The translations under genes and the position numbers were made by a program. Positions 6,693 through 13,955 of a stretch of DNA of 13,955 nt are shown here, piece after piece. Numbering within the stretch: the stretch's first letter is position 1; the number at the start of each line of letters is the position of its first letter. A model generated the notes under the pieces. It did not search any database. It worked only from the letters and a program-made list of their open reading frames with translations, and was not told the origin of the DNA. This DNA is from an uncultured Desulfovibrionaceae bacterium (GTDB lineage Bacteria > Desulfobacterota > Desulfovibrionia > Desulfovibrionales > Desulfovibrionaceae): NCBI GenBank assembly GCA_947037905.1, contig CAMQUX010000018.1, positions 1 to 13,955 on the forward strand, read 5' to 3'.

Positions 6693-9218
6693 ATGTTTAG
6701 TAAATCAGTAGAATATGTATTACGTGGCGCAACAGAAGAAGTCATTTACCGTAGACATGAATATTTAACACTTGAGCATTTGCTTTATTGTATCGCAAAA
6801 AACGATCCAGGAACAGCCATACTAGATGGTTGCGGGGTAGATGTTCTTACTTTGATAGATGATATTGAGTCTTTTTTTGATAAATTTGTGGTAAGTGTTC
6901 CTGAATGGACAAACCATGATGTTTTTCAAACCATGGGAGTGCGAAGAGTTCTTCGTAAAGCTCTTTGGCAGCAAGAAGCATCAGGAAAAGATTTTGTAGA
7001 AATTGGAGATATCCTTGCATCACTTTATGAAGAGCAAGAATCGTATGCAGCAAGTTTTTTACTAAAACAAGGCATTGACCGTTTAGATATTTTGAAATTT
7101 ATTTCAAGAAATCCAGATTCTGAGTATCTAAAGAGTAAAACTCCACTGCAACTAGATGAAAATCGAGAAAAAATTGAAAACAAAGAAAGAAGTGAAAATA
7201 AAGAAACTGCTGGTGCAGAAAACGAGCGAGATAAAGCTAATGCAGGCGAAAATTCAAGTGCAAAAAAAGTTAAAGATGATAGTGCATTAGGACAGTACTG
7301 TCAAAATCTGACAGAAAGGGCACGTTTAGGTAAAATAGATCCGCTCATAGGTAGAGAAAATGAGCTCGATAGAATTGCGCAGATTTTAGCAAGGCGTAAG
7401 AAAAATAATCCTATTTTTGTAGGTGAATCAGGCGTTGGTAAAACGGCACTAGCAGAAGGTTTTGCGCTACGAATAATAGAAGGAAATGTTCCTAAAAAAT
7501 TCCTACAAAGTGAAATATTTTCGCTCGATATTGGTTTTCTACTTGCAGGAGCAAAATATAGAGGCGATTTTGAAGAACGTTTAAAAGCAGTTCTTGATGA
7601 ATTAATAGAAGATAAAAGAAATATCCTTTTTATAGATGAAATTCATACACTAGTAGGTTTAGGAGCTGTTGGTGGTGGTAGTTTAGATGGTGCAAATATT
7701 TTAAAACCATTTTTGTCATCTGGAGAAATCCGCTGTATGGGCTCAACAACATACGATGAGTATCGTAATAATTTCGAAAAAGATAAAGCGCTTTCTCGTC
7801 GTTTCCAAAAGGTAGAAGTGGCAGAAGCAACTGTTCCAGAAACAATACAAATACTCAAAGGTTTAGCGCCACATTATGAATCTTATCATAACGTGAGCTA
7901 TAAACAAACAACCTTACAAGCAATAGCAGAACTATCAGGGCGATATATTACAGATAGATTCCTGCCTGATAAAGCGATTGATGTTATGGACGAAATAGGC
8001 TCTTTCTTTGCCATTAGAAATAAAGGCACGAAATCACGTTCTGTTTACGTATCAGATATTGAAAATATGATAGCAAAAATGGCACGTATTCCACTTGCTC
8101 GCTTAGAAACGAGCGAGGTTATGAAGCTACAAGAACTAGAGAATAATTTGCAGAAAAAAGTATTTGGGCAAGAAAAAGCAGTACTGCAATTAGCACGAGC
8201 AGTAAAGCGCTCAAAAGCAGGTTTAAAACCAGCAACACGCCCAGCAGGAAGCTTCTTGCTTGCAGGTCCAACAGGGGTTGGTAAAACAGAGCTTGCAAAA
8301 CAGCTTGCAGCAGAATTACAAGTTGAGCTTTTACGCTTTGATATGAGTGAGTACATGGAAAAACATGCTGCAGCAAGGCTTATCGGCTCTCCTCCTGGCT
8401 ATGTTGGGTTTGAGCAAGGTGGGCTTTTAACTGAAGCAGTGCGAAAAAATCCGCAGTGTATTCTTCTTTTTGACGAAATAGAAAAAGCGCACCCTGATGT
8501 TTTCAATATATTACTACAAGTAATGGATTATGCGACCTTAACAGATAATACTGGACGAAAATCAGATTTTCGTCATGTGATAATACTCATGACCTCAAAT
8601 GTAGGTGCAAGAGAGGCCTCAGCTCGTAAAGTTGTAGGTTTTCAAGGGGAAGGTAATACCCAGATAGCAGCAGGAAAAGACGAGGTAACAAAAGCATTTG
8701 AAAATACCTTTAGTCCAGAATTCCGTAACCGTTTAGATGGCGTATTATATTTTTCTGCACTTTCACAAGAAGTTATGGAAGATATAGTCGAGAAAAATCT
8801 TAAATTAATGAATGTTGGTCTTGCAGAAAAGAAAGTGAACATAAAACTTTCTAAAGATGCACGGGCTCTTTTAGCAGAAAGGGGATACGACTCAGCGCTT
8901 GGAGCACGCCCAATGGGCAGGCTGTTACAGACTGAAATAGAGAACCCACTAGCAGATGAGATTCTTTTTGGAAAACTACAAGCAGGCGGTAAGGTGCTAA
9001 TAGGTGTAAAAGATATTATAGAGGAAGCACCTAAAAAGAATACTGGCGAAGTGTCAGGTGATTTTGTTTTTGACATTACCCCTTCAAAAAAGTTTGAAGC
9101 ATTTGAAAAGAAGATAACACTTGCTAAAAAAACTTCTATAGAGAAGAAGAAAACAAGTGATAAAACCACAAAAACGCAAAAAACATCTACTAAGAAAAAT
9201 AGTACAGAGCTTGCGTAA
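6693..9218 (+). CDS. clpA: ClpA, ATP-dependent Clp protease ATP-binding subunit
   Basis: AAA+ unfoldase that threads substrates into ClpP. The 841-residue product has an N-domain (1-~145, double Clp-N repeat). A charged linker follows (~147-196, rich in E, K, N). D1 has Walker A GESGVGKT at 244-251 and Walker B ILFIDE at 311-316; D2 has Walker A GPTGVGKT at 525-532 and Walker B with D594-E595. VGF at 648-650 corresponds to the ClpP-docking IGL/IGF loop, so it should work with ClpP, whose gene is not here. ClpA usually has about 750-760 residues; the extra length is the linker and a C-terminal tail from ~777, whose last 36 residues are mostly K, T and S. ATG at 6693 has AGAGG about seven bases upstream. 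ClpB and ClpC are excluded by the preceding clpS and the lack of a middle coiled-coil domain. Confidence 0.96.
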   Translation: MFSKSVEYVLRGATEEVIYRRHEYLTLEHLLYCIAKNDPGTAILDGCGVDVLTLIDDIESFFDKFVVSVPEWTNHDVFQTMGVRRVLRKALWQQEASGKDFVEIGDILASLYEEQESYAASFLLKQGIDRLDILKFISRNPDSEYLKSKTPLQLDENREKIENKERSENKETAGAENERDKANAGENSSAKKVKDDSALGQYCQNLTERARLGKIDPLIGRENELDRIAQILARRKKNNPIFVGESGVGKTALAEGFALRIIEGNVPKKFLQSEIFSLDIGFLLAGAKYRGDFEERLKAVLDELIEDKRNILFIDEIHTLVGLGAVGGGSLDGANILKPFLSSGEIRCMGSTTYDEYRNNFEKDKALSRRFQKVEVAEATVPETIQILKGLAPHYESYHNVSYKQTTLQAIAELSGRYITDRFLPDKAIDVMDEIGSFFAIRNKGTKSRSVYVSDIENMIAKMARIPLARLETSEVMKLQELENNLQKKVFGQEKAVLQLARAVKRSKAGLKPATRPAGSFLLAGPTGVGKTELAKQLAAELQVELLRFDMSEYMEKHAAARLIGSPPGYVGFEQGGLLTEAVRKNPQCILLFDEIEKAHPDVFNILLQVMDYATLTDNTGRKSDFRHVIILMTSNVGAREASARKVVGFQGEGNTQIAAGKDEVTKAFENTFSPEFRNRLDGVLYFSALSQEVMEDIVEKNLKLMNVGLAEKKVNIKLSKDARALLAERGYDSALGARPMGRLLQTEIENPLADEILFGKLQAGGKVLIGVKDIIEEAPKKNTGEVSGDFVFDITPSKKFEAFEKKITLAKKTSIEKKKTSDKTTKTQKTSTKKNSTELA

Positions 9219-9294
9219 GTAAAAAGTGCGAGTGTATATTGCCAAGAAAAAATCAATATATACAAAATTAAGATAGAATACAGTGCTTATAAAA

Positions 9295-9384
9295 TTATAG
9301 CAGTGATGATAGTTATAGCAGTGATGATAGTTATAGCAGTGATGATAGTTATAGCAGTGATTATAATTATAGTAGTGATTGTAA
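9295..9384. repeat. 18-bp tandem repeat, five copies
   Basis: Three exact copies of TTATAGCAGTGATGATAG (9295-9348) are followed by two diverged copies (9349-9366 and 9367-9384). It lies between clpA and its terminator, so it would be in the 3' untranslated part of the clp transcript. Confidence 0.95.
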
Positions 9385-9397
9385 CGTTATATACGAA

Positions 9398-9435
9398 AAT
9401 AAACAGCCAGAGGATATATCCTCTGGCTGTTTATT
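9398..9435. terminator. Strong bidirectional terminator hairpin
   Basis: Bases 9398-9414 and 9419-9435 are a perfect 17-bp inverted repeat (core CAGCCAGAGGA) with a TATA loop and T-rich flanks in both directions. It lies between convergent genes and can end both the clp operon and the outer-membrane gene transcript. Confidence 0.92.
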
Positions 9436-9575
9436 TATGATTATTTGATATGAAAATTATTATTATATTTAAGTTCTTTATTAATGAGCATTATTTTTAG
9501 TTCTATAGATAATTTGTAGTACCTAAAAAGTGAAACAAGCAAAAATTATATTATTTGAACTAAGAAATACTTTAT

Positions 9576-10346
9576 TTAAAACGTAAACCGCAGTGCTATT
9601 ACAGCCTGATGACTAAATATTTCACTAGTTTTAAAAACTACTTCATCAGTACTAGATAGAGCTAGTCTTGTTTCAACAGGGTGAAACATGGTAAAACGGT
9701 AACCAAGGTCAAGAGCCATAAAATTAGTTAAATCAATCACAAGCCCTGCATGCCCGCTTGCTGCAAAAGTTTGCGAATATTCTTTATCAAAAGAAAGATT
9801 AACAGCATTAACACCTTGTACGCCTACATCTAGCTGTGTAGTATTAAAAACCATACCAACACCAGCTCCAAGGTAAGGAGTGAAGTTACTACTGTTTGCA
9901 TAGTCTATAAATAAATTTATAAATACTGTTTGCGATTGGGTTGAAAAATCAACAAGCAAATCAGTAGTTGTAGTACCTGTAGAACTAGGAGGAGCAGATA
10001 TACGTACGATTGAGGTGTCTTCTAAGGGAGTTGTGGTGGCGTATTCTATCTCAAAACGAAGCTCCATTGGGATTGGCAATTTATATATTCTTCCAAGAGC
10101 AATTGCATTACCAAAAGTATCATCATGAAAAAAAGGTTTCAAAGTTGGATCAAGATCAATCCATCCTGTTGTATCACTATGAGCATAAATAAATTTAGGC
10201 GCTATATAGAGCCCTTCTGCATATTTGTATTTAAAAAGCCCTTTTGTTTTTTCTTCTTTTTTTTCTTCCTCTGCATGAGCAAAAGGGCTAATAGTTACTT
10301 GTAAAAGTATTAGTATAAGAAAGAAAAACTTAAAAGAAATTTTCAT
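9576..10346 (-). CDS. Outer-membrane beta-barrel protein of unknown function
   Basis: Probable small integral outer-membrane protein. The 256-residue product begins with a Sec signal peptide (about 1-25, ending FAHA before a charged EEEKKEEK stretch). The mature part alternates polar and hydrophobic residues in strand-length segments, contains FTPYLGAGVGMVF, typical of OmpW/OmpA-like eight-stranded barrels, and ends in a terminal phenylalanine (ALRFTF), the usual signal for the BAM insertion machinery. A Ser/Thr-rich loop (about 118-130) is probably extracellular. GAGGT precedes the ATG by about six to seven bases. It stands alone, with its own promoter candidate and a terminator downstream. 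No ligand or role can be assigned; a porin-like or surface-antigen role is possible. Confidence 0.8.
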   Translation of the reverse strand: MKISFKFFFLILILLQVTISPFAHAEEEKKEEKTKGLFKYKYAEGLYIAPKFIYAHSDTTGWIDLDPTLKPFFHDDTFGNAIALGRIYKLPIPMELRFEIEYATTTPLEDTSIVRISAPPSSTGTTTTDLLVDFSTQSQTVFINLFIDYANSSNFTPYLGAGVGMVFNTTQLDVGVQGVNAVNLSFDKEYSQTFAASGHAGLVIDLTNFMALDLGYRFTMFHPVETRLALSSTDEVVFKTSEIFSHQAVIALRFTF

Positions 10347-10703
10347 TTAAAGACCTCATTAATAAGTATAAAAGATACATAATTAAACCTATAGTAATTA
10401 TACTATTAAGTCTATCTATATTAAATTGACCTAGGGTAAGTCACTGATATATTAATTATTTTATTGCTTATAATATGCGATTACATCGTATTTATGAGGT
10501 TGCACCATACTCGAGATATTTTTTTTATAGGCGTAAATTAGTAGTTTTAGTAGTTAAGGGTAGTAATAGCAGATAAAAATGGCAAAATACTGTTGTAACT
10601 AAGAATAATAGCCTATTATGACTAATAAAAAGAGTGAATATAAGTAAGAAAAATAGCCATAGTGCCAAGAGCAATAATTATAGCTAAGAATAAGCAATTA
10701 TAA
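10347..10703. other. Intergenic region with promoter and degenerate repeats
   Basis: These 357 bp separate the outer-membrane gene from the end of the TPR gene. They hold the promoter candidate at 10397-10402 and, in the right half, degenerate repeats. I see no gene and no convincing terminator for the exbD-tonB-TPR operon. Confidence 0.65.
10397..10402 (-). promoter_or_regulatory. Candidate -10 box of the outer-membrane gene
   Basis: On the minus strand a perfect TATAAT occurs, with a poor -35 (TTTAAT) 17 bp upstream. Transcription would start near 10390, about 44 nt before the start codon. Confidence 0.4.
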
Positions 10704-10740
10704 CTAAAAATAGCCAATCGTAGCTAAGAATTGAAGCATT
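10641..10740. repeat. Degenerate 20-bp repeats running into the end of the TPR gene
   Basis: In a 20-bp register, 10641-10660, 10681-10700, 10701-10720 and 10721-10740 share the pattern TA(A/G)CTAAGAATAGCCAATTA with several mismatches; 10661-10680 is weaker. A related copy is at 10596-10613. The last two units include the final codons and stop of the TPR gene. Confidence 0.6.
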
Positions 10741-12518
10741 TTCTCAGAATGAGAGCGGTACTTTTCATATTTTTCTGATTTTTCAAAAGTACGCTGTGCA
10801 TTTAGCCAGTCTGCTTTTTCAAAATAACTTATTGCTAAAAAGAAATAGCATTGACCTAGCGTGTTATCAAGTTTTTGAACTTTTTTCTTATGTTCTTTCT
10901 CTTGTTTTTTCTCGTACTCTTCGTATCGTACTTTCTGCATATTTTTTTCTTGTTCTTTTTCGCTCAGTTTTTTTAGCGCTTGCATATTTTTTTCATAGTC
11001 TTTTACTAATTGAATTTTCTCTTTATCAGCAAAAGATATAGCCAATAGAAACGCATCTGTTGCTTTATTATATTTTTGCTTTGAAAGGTAAATTTGTCCT
11101 TTTTGCAAATAATAGTACATTTTTTTATGTTCTTTTAAAAGAGTGTCTAAAACGTGCAGCGCTTCATTTTTTCTACCTGCAAGTAAATACTGCGCAAAAA
11201 GTTCTTCTTTTTTATTAAGAATTTTTTCCTTAACTGTCTTAATTTCTTGCTTAATTTCATTCTCTTTATCTTTTTTTATTCTCTCTTTATTTCGTTCAGT
11301 TTTTCTTTTATTTTGTTCTATCTTTTCTTCACCATGAGCATTGATTTTTAATTTCGAAAGCACATCTTGCTCTAAGACTATTTCCTGCTCTAGGGCAATT
11401 ATCTGCTCTTTCATTGTAGTTGTGGCTAAAAGATTAGTGCCTATGAACTGATAAAGTGTTTGTAAAAATTCAAGTTCTTGCGCTGAAAGTGCTTTTAAGG
11501 ACTTAGCGATTTGAAAACTTGTGATAGCACTATTATAATCCTTTTTTTCAAGATACGCTCTTGCAGAAAGTTTCCATAAGGCACTATTTTCAGGATAGAT
11601 TGGATTATATTTTTCAAGAAGAGTGAGCATTTCTGTAAACTTTTCTTCTGCTGCATAAGCTGTGGCAAGTAAAATTACCCACGATTCTTTAAGGAGTGTT
11701 TTATTCTCTATTTTTTCTAGTATTTCTAATGATTTATTGATGTCATTTAAGTGATAATAAGCAACTGCTGCTTGATAATATAACTCATAACGAGGAGTTT
11801 TCAGCTCATTTGCGATGTTTAAAAAAAGAACAGCCGCCTCTTGATATCTCTTTTCAAAAAAGGCTACAAGAGCAATATTAGTACGTAAATCAACATCTTT
11901 TGGGTAATATACTAAGCCTTTAGTATAAATATCAAAAGCCTCTTTTGTTTTTTGTTCTTCTAGATAAAAATTACCATAGAGAATATACGCTAAAACATGC
12001 GGTTTTTCTTTTTTTATAAGGTATTTTAGCAATATCTCTTTTGCCTTATTTCGCTTTTCTATTCTTTCTTTTGCTATTATCTCTTTAGCTAATTTTTCAT
12101 TTGCCAATTCTTTAAGATATATTTCTTTTTTTCTTTTCAGATTCTGTATTTCTGCATCTTGTATTGTAGTATTTTTTGCATTCTCTATGTTTGTGGGACT
12201 TGCATTAGTTGAATTTTCATTTTTAGAACTCATGCCTTTAGAGATAGTGCCTTTAGAACTTGTGCCTTTAGAATTAGTATCTTTAAAGCTTGTATCTTTT
12301 GTGTTATTTTCTTGAGTCAGAGTAGTTTGAGACTTTGCTGTTTTTGTATCTGTTTCATTGATTAGCTCAAAAACTTCCTCAAATATTTTCAAATCTTCTG
12401 AGCTAATAGGAGTCTTTTGCTGTTCTGCAAAACTAGCAGAAAAGCTGCAGAAAAAGATGAGCAGTGATGCAGGTAAAATAGATACAGCATATATTTTTTT
12501 TGAAGAGAAAAACTGCAT
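10704..12518 (-). CDS. Exported TPR and coiled-coil protein of the TonB operon
   Basis: Periplasmic or envelope-associated protein of 604 residues; no named family recognised. It has a Sec signal peptide (about 1-31, ending SASFA). A Ser/Thr/Asn-rich linker follows (~55-120) with five five-residue repeats of the type (D/G)TxSK at 75-99. Then come a charged helix (~125-170), TPR-like helical pairs (~174-345, e.g. AYILYGNFYLEEQKTKEAF), a highly charged predicted coiled coil (~372-440), another TPR (~441-497), a second coiled coil (~499-548) and a final TPR-like pair (~550-585). The ATG is 2 bp after the tonB stop codon, so it is co-transcribed and probably coupled. TPR proteins next to TonB-ExbBD genes are known in other proteobacteria, so a role in organising the energy-transduction complex is inferred. 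The C-terminal codons lie in a degenerate DNA repeat. Confidence 0.75.
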   Translation of the reverse strand: MQFFSSKKIYAVSILPASLLIFFCSFSASFAEQQKTPISSEDLKIFEEVFELINETDTKTAKSQTTLTQENNTKDTSFKDTNSKGTSSKGTISKGMSSKNENSTNASPTNIENAKNTTIQDAEIQNLKRKKEIYLKELANEKLAKEIIAKERIEKRNKAKEILLKYLIKKEKPHVLAYILYGNFYLEEQKTKEAFDIYTKGLVYYPKDVDLRTNIALVAFFEKRYQEAAVLFLNIANELKTPRYELYYQAAVAYYHLNDINKSLEILEKIENKTLLKESWVILLATAYAAEEKFTEMLTLLEKYNPIYPENSALWKLSARAYLEKKDYNSAITSFQIAKSLKALSAQELEFLQTLYQFIGTNLLATTTMKEQIIALEQEIVLEQDVLSKLKINAHGEEKIEQNKRKTERNKERIKKDKENEIKQEIKTVKEKILNKKEELFAQYLLAGRKNEALHVLDTLLKEHKKMYYYLQKGQIYLSKQKYNKATDAFLLAISFADKEKIQLVKDYEKNMQALKKLSEKEQEKNMQKVRYEEYEKKQEKEHKKKVQKLDNTLGQCYFFLAISYFEKADWLNAQRTFEKSEKYEKYRSHSEKMLQFLATIGYF

Positions 12519-12520
12519 GG

Positions 12521-13258
12521 TTATTCTCGCTTAAACTGTATAGGAAGGCGTGCTTGCCATTGTACAGGGATATTATTTCTTGTGTTTGGCATAAATCGCC
12601 AGCGAATAAGTGTTTGTAAAATACTTTTCTCAAACAGGTGGGAATATTCACTTTTTACAACATCAACTTTTACAACATGTCCTTTTTTATTTATTAAGAG
12701 ATGCACGTCAATGACGATTATTTCGCCTTTAATATCATCAGCTTCAAAAGGATACAGTGGTTTTGGTGCATAAATTAGCTCTGGTTTTGTATCGAGCTTA
12801 TTTGCTTGAATATACTTATTTAAACTTGGAGTACTAAGAGTATTACCAGCGTTACTAGTGCTTAGTCCAAGCTCATTTTGAATAGTTGGGTAGATAGGGG
12901 ATAAGCTTAAACATGGGTTTAGTTGTTGATTTTTTAGAAAATCAAAATTAAGAGCCTGAGCATTTTTTTGCTTTAAGCTTGTAAAGTCAAAAGAGCTAAA
13001 GATTTCTTGCGGGATTTCTTTCGCAAGTTCTTCTGTTTCTTTCTTTTTTTCAGGGGCATTCTGATTAAGTTTTACAGTATTTTTGTCTGTATTTATTGTA
13101 AGTAAATCTGTTTGCGGAGCTGTAAGATAAATGGGTAAAATAAATAAAAGAAGAGTCAGAAAAAAAGCAATGAGCGAGATGAGCAATTTTTGTTTTACTT
13201 TTTTTCGGATATATATTTTTTTGAGTGCATTTTTATTAAAAAAATGAAAATTTTTCAT
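12521..13258 (-). CDS. tonB: TonB family energy transducer
   Basis: Inner-membrane-anchored protein that transmits proton-motive energy from ExbB/ExbD to outer-membrane TonB-dependent receptors. In the 245-residue form there is a basic N-terminus, one membrane helix (about 24-46), a periplasmic spacer of about 110 residues and a C-terminal TonB domain in the last ~85 residues. The domain shows KPLYPFEA, the DVHLLINKKGHVVKVDVVKS strand pair, the FEKSILQTLIRWRFMP helix and a final PIQF strand. The spacer lacks the Pro-Glu/Pro-Lys run common in TonB, so it may reach less far or differ in partner. ATG at 13258 is preferred, 13 bp after exbD. A GTG at 13294 is in frame but overlaps exbD and has no ribosome binding site; the chosen start has only a weak one. 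Which receptor it serves is not shown. Confidence 0.88.
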   Translation of the reverse strand: MKNFHFFNKNALKKIYIRKKVKQKLLISLIAFFLTLLLFILPIYLTAPQTDLLTINTDKNTVKLNQNAPEKKKETEELAKEIPQEIFSSFDFTSLKQKNAQALNFDFLKNQQLNPCLSLSPIYPTIQNELGLSTSNAGNTLSTPSLNKYIQANKLDTKPELIYAPKPLYPFEADDIKGEIIVIDVHLLINKKGHVVKVDVVKSEYSHLFEKSILQTLIRWRFMPNTRNNIPVQWQARLPIQFKRE

Positions 13259-13271
13259 GCTAAATGCTCGG

Positions 13272-13673
13272 TTATTTTTTTCTGGTAGAAACACTTATAT
13301 TTTCTAAATCTGCAAGAGTACAAAGATCAAGCACTTGAACTAGCGTACCACTTTTTGCGTTTTTATCTGCTGCAATAATAATGTTTGGATTGACTGTTTT
13401 TGCTTTAAAATTTTCTAAAAAATCTGGAAGATGACGTATATCAACGCTCTTTCCTTCAATCCAAATGAGATTCTCGGCATCAACACCAATAATAAGATTC
13501 ACCTGCTCTTTTTTCTCGCTCGATTCTGCATGAGGCCGCTCTATTTCTACGCCAGATTCTTTAACAAAACTTGTTGTTACAATGAAAAAAATGAGCAATA
13601 TAAATATCATATCAATGAGCGGTGTCATATCCATAAGAGCTGTGCGTTTTTTTCTATATCTGCCTTTGAGCAT
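13272..13673 (-). CDS. exbD: ExbD/TolR family proton-channel subunit
   Basis: Subunit of the ExbB-ExbD motor that energises TonB. The 133-residue protein has a basic cytoplasmic start, one membrane helix (about 18-37) with the family motif MTPLIDMIFILLIFF, and a periplasmic domain. D21 is in the position of the proton-carrying aspartate of ExbD/TolR. AAGGA lies six bases before the ATG. The following tonB identifies it as ExbD rather than TolR. It is the first gene visible in the operon; ExbB, its obligatory partner, would be expected directly upstream but the 282 bp to the window end contain no gene. Confidence 0.93.
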   Translation of the reverse strand: MLKGRYRKKRTALMDMTPLIDMIFILLIFFIVTTSFVKESGVEIERPHAESSEKKEQVNLIIGVDAENLIWIEGKSVDIRHLPDFLENFKAKTVNPNIIIAADKNAKSGTLVQVLDLCTLADLENISVSTRKK

Positions 13674-13869
13674 CAGAAATCCTTTTACTTTAGAGAGCGT
13701 TTACTATGTTTATATCTGTTATATATAGATAATTTTTAGCTTATATAATACTGAGTAATTTTATGGTATCTATCATTATTACAAGATTATTTAATATTAG
13801 ATTTGTAACTCATTAATATTATTATTGTATTTTATAAAGTTGAAGTTTTAATTTTACACACTTTAGTTT

Positions 13870-13955
<86 letters not shown>

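Larger units (their letters stand above)
9219..9575. other. Intergenic region between convergent clpA and outer-membrane gene
   Basis: No gene is visible in these 357 bp. They contain the 18-bp tandem repeat at 9295-9384 and the terminator hairpin at 9398-9435. The remainder is AT-rich. Confidence 0.75.

Noticed and set aside
9235..9260. Short hairpin after the clpA stop codon
   Set aside because: Only 7 A-T-rich pairs with a 12-base loop and no T run; the real terminator is at 9398-9435.
8642..9265. Long minus-strand open frame of 207 codons opposite clpA
   Set aside because: It mirrors the coding frame of clpA, has no start signal and no recognisable domain; the plus-strand product is unmistakable.
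13766..13784. Fur-box-like sequence upstream of exbD
   Set aside because: One half (ATCATTATT) matches but the other half does not, about 11 of 19 positions in total, which is expected in AT-rich DNA.

Overview
The window looks like an AT-rich chromosomal segment from a Desulfovibrio-like sulfate reducer (Desulfovibrionales). The strongest evidence is a three-gene operon for a periplasmic, selenocysteine-containing formate dehydrogenase whose third subunit is a tetraheme cytochrome c3-type protein, an arrangement typical of that group. The ClpS-ClpA pair, the outer-membrane beta-barrel protein and the ExbD-TonB system show a Gram-negative cell. Species cannot be named from the sequence alone.

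Layout, left to right. (1) Minus strand, 1-803: a D-lactate dehydrogenase-like gene, cut by the window edge and broken by an internal frameshift. (2) 804-1280: no intact gene. It holds a perfect 17-bp hairpin, a decayed-looking small hydrophobic reading frame, a 12-copy heptanucleotide repeat and the terminator of the fdh operon. (3) Minus strand, 5452 to 1281: fdhA (one gene read through an in-frame UGA), fdhB and a tetraheme cytochrome c. (4) 5453-5737: divergent promoter region with a perfect 18-bp palindrome. (5) Plus strand, 5738-9218: a CYTH-domain protein, clpS and clpA, tightly packed as an operon. (6) 9219-9575: five 18-bp tandem repeats and a strong terminator hairpin. (7) Minus strand, 10346-9576: an outer-membrane beta-barrel protein. 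(8) 10347-10703: its promoter and a field of degenerate 20-bp repeats. (9) Minus strand, 13673-10704: exbD, tonB and a TPR/coiled-coil exported protein, an energy-transduction operon. (10) 13674-13955: AT-rich leader ending in a compound (CA)15(CT)26 microsatellite that runs off the window; the exbB normally expected beside exbD is not present here.

How the genes work together: FdhA and FdhB oxidise formate in the periplasm after Tat export and pass electrons to the c3-type cytochrome, the usual route into the periplasmic electron pool of sulfate reducers. ClpS delivers N-degron substrates to the ClpA unfoldase for degradation by ClpP (not in the window). ExbD and TonB use the proton gradient to power outer-membrane transport. 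I do not see a clearly new defence or mobile system. The more unusual signals are the number of tandem repeats in intergenic DNA, including a dinucleotide microsatellite very long for bacteria, a palindromic operator candidate at the fdh promoter, and the CYTH-clpS-clpA grouping.
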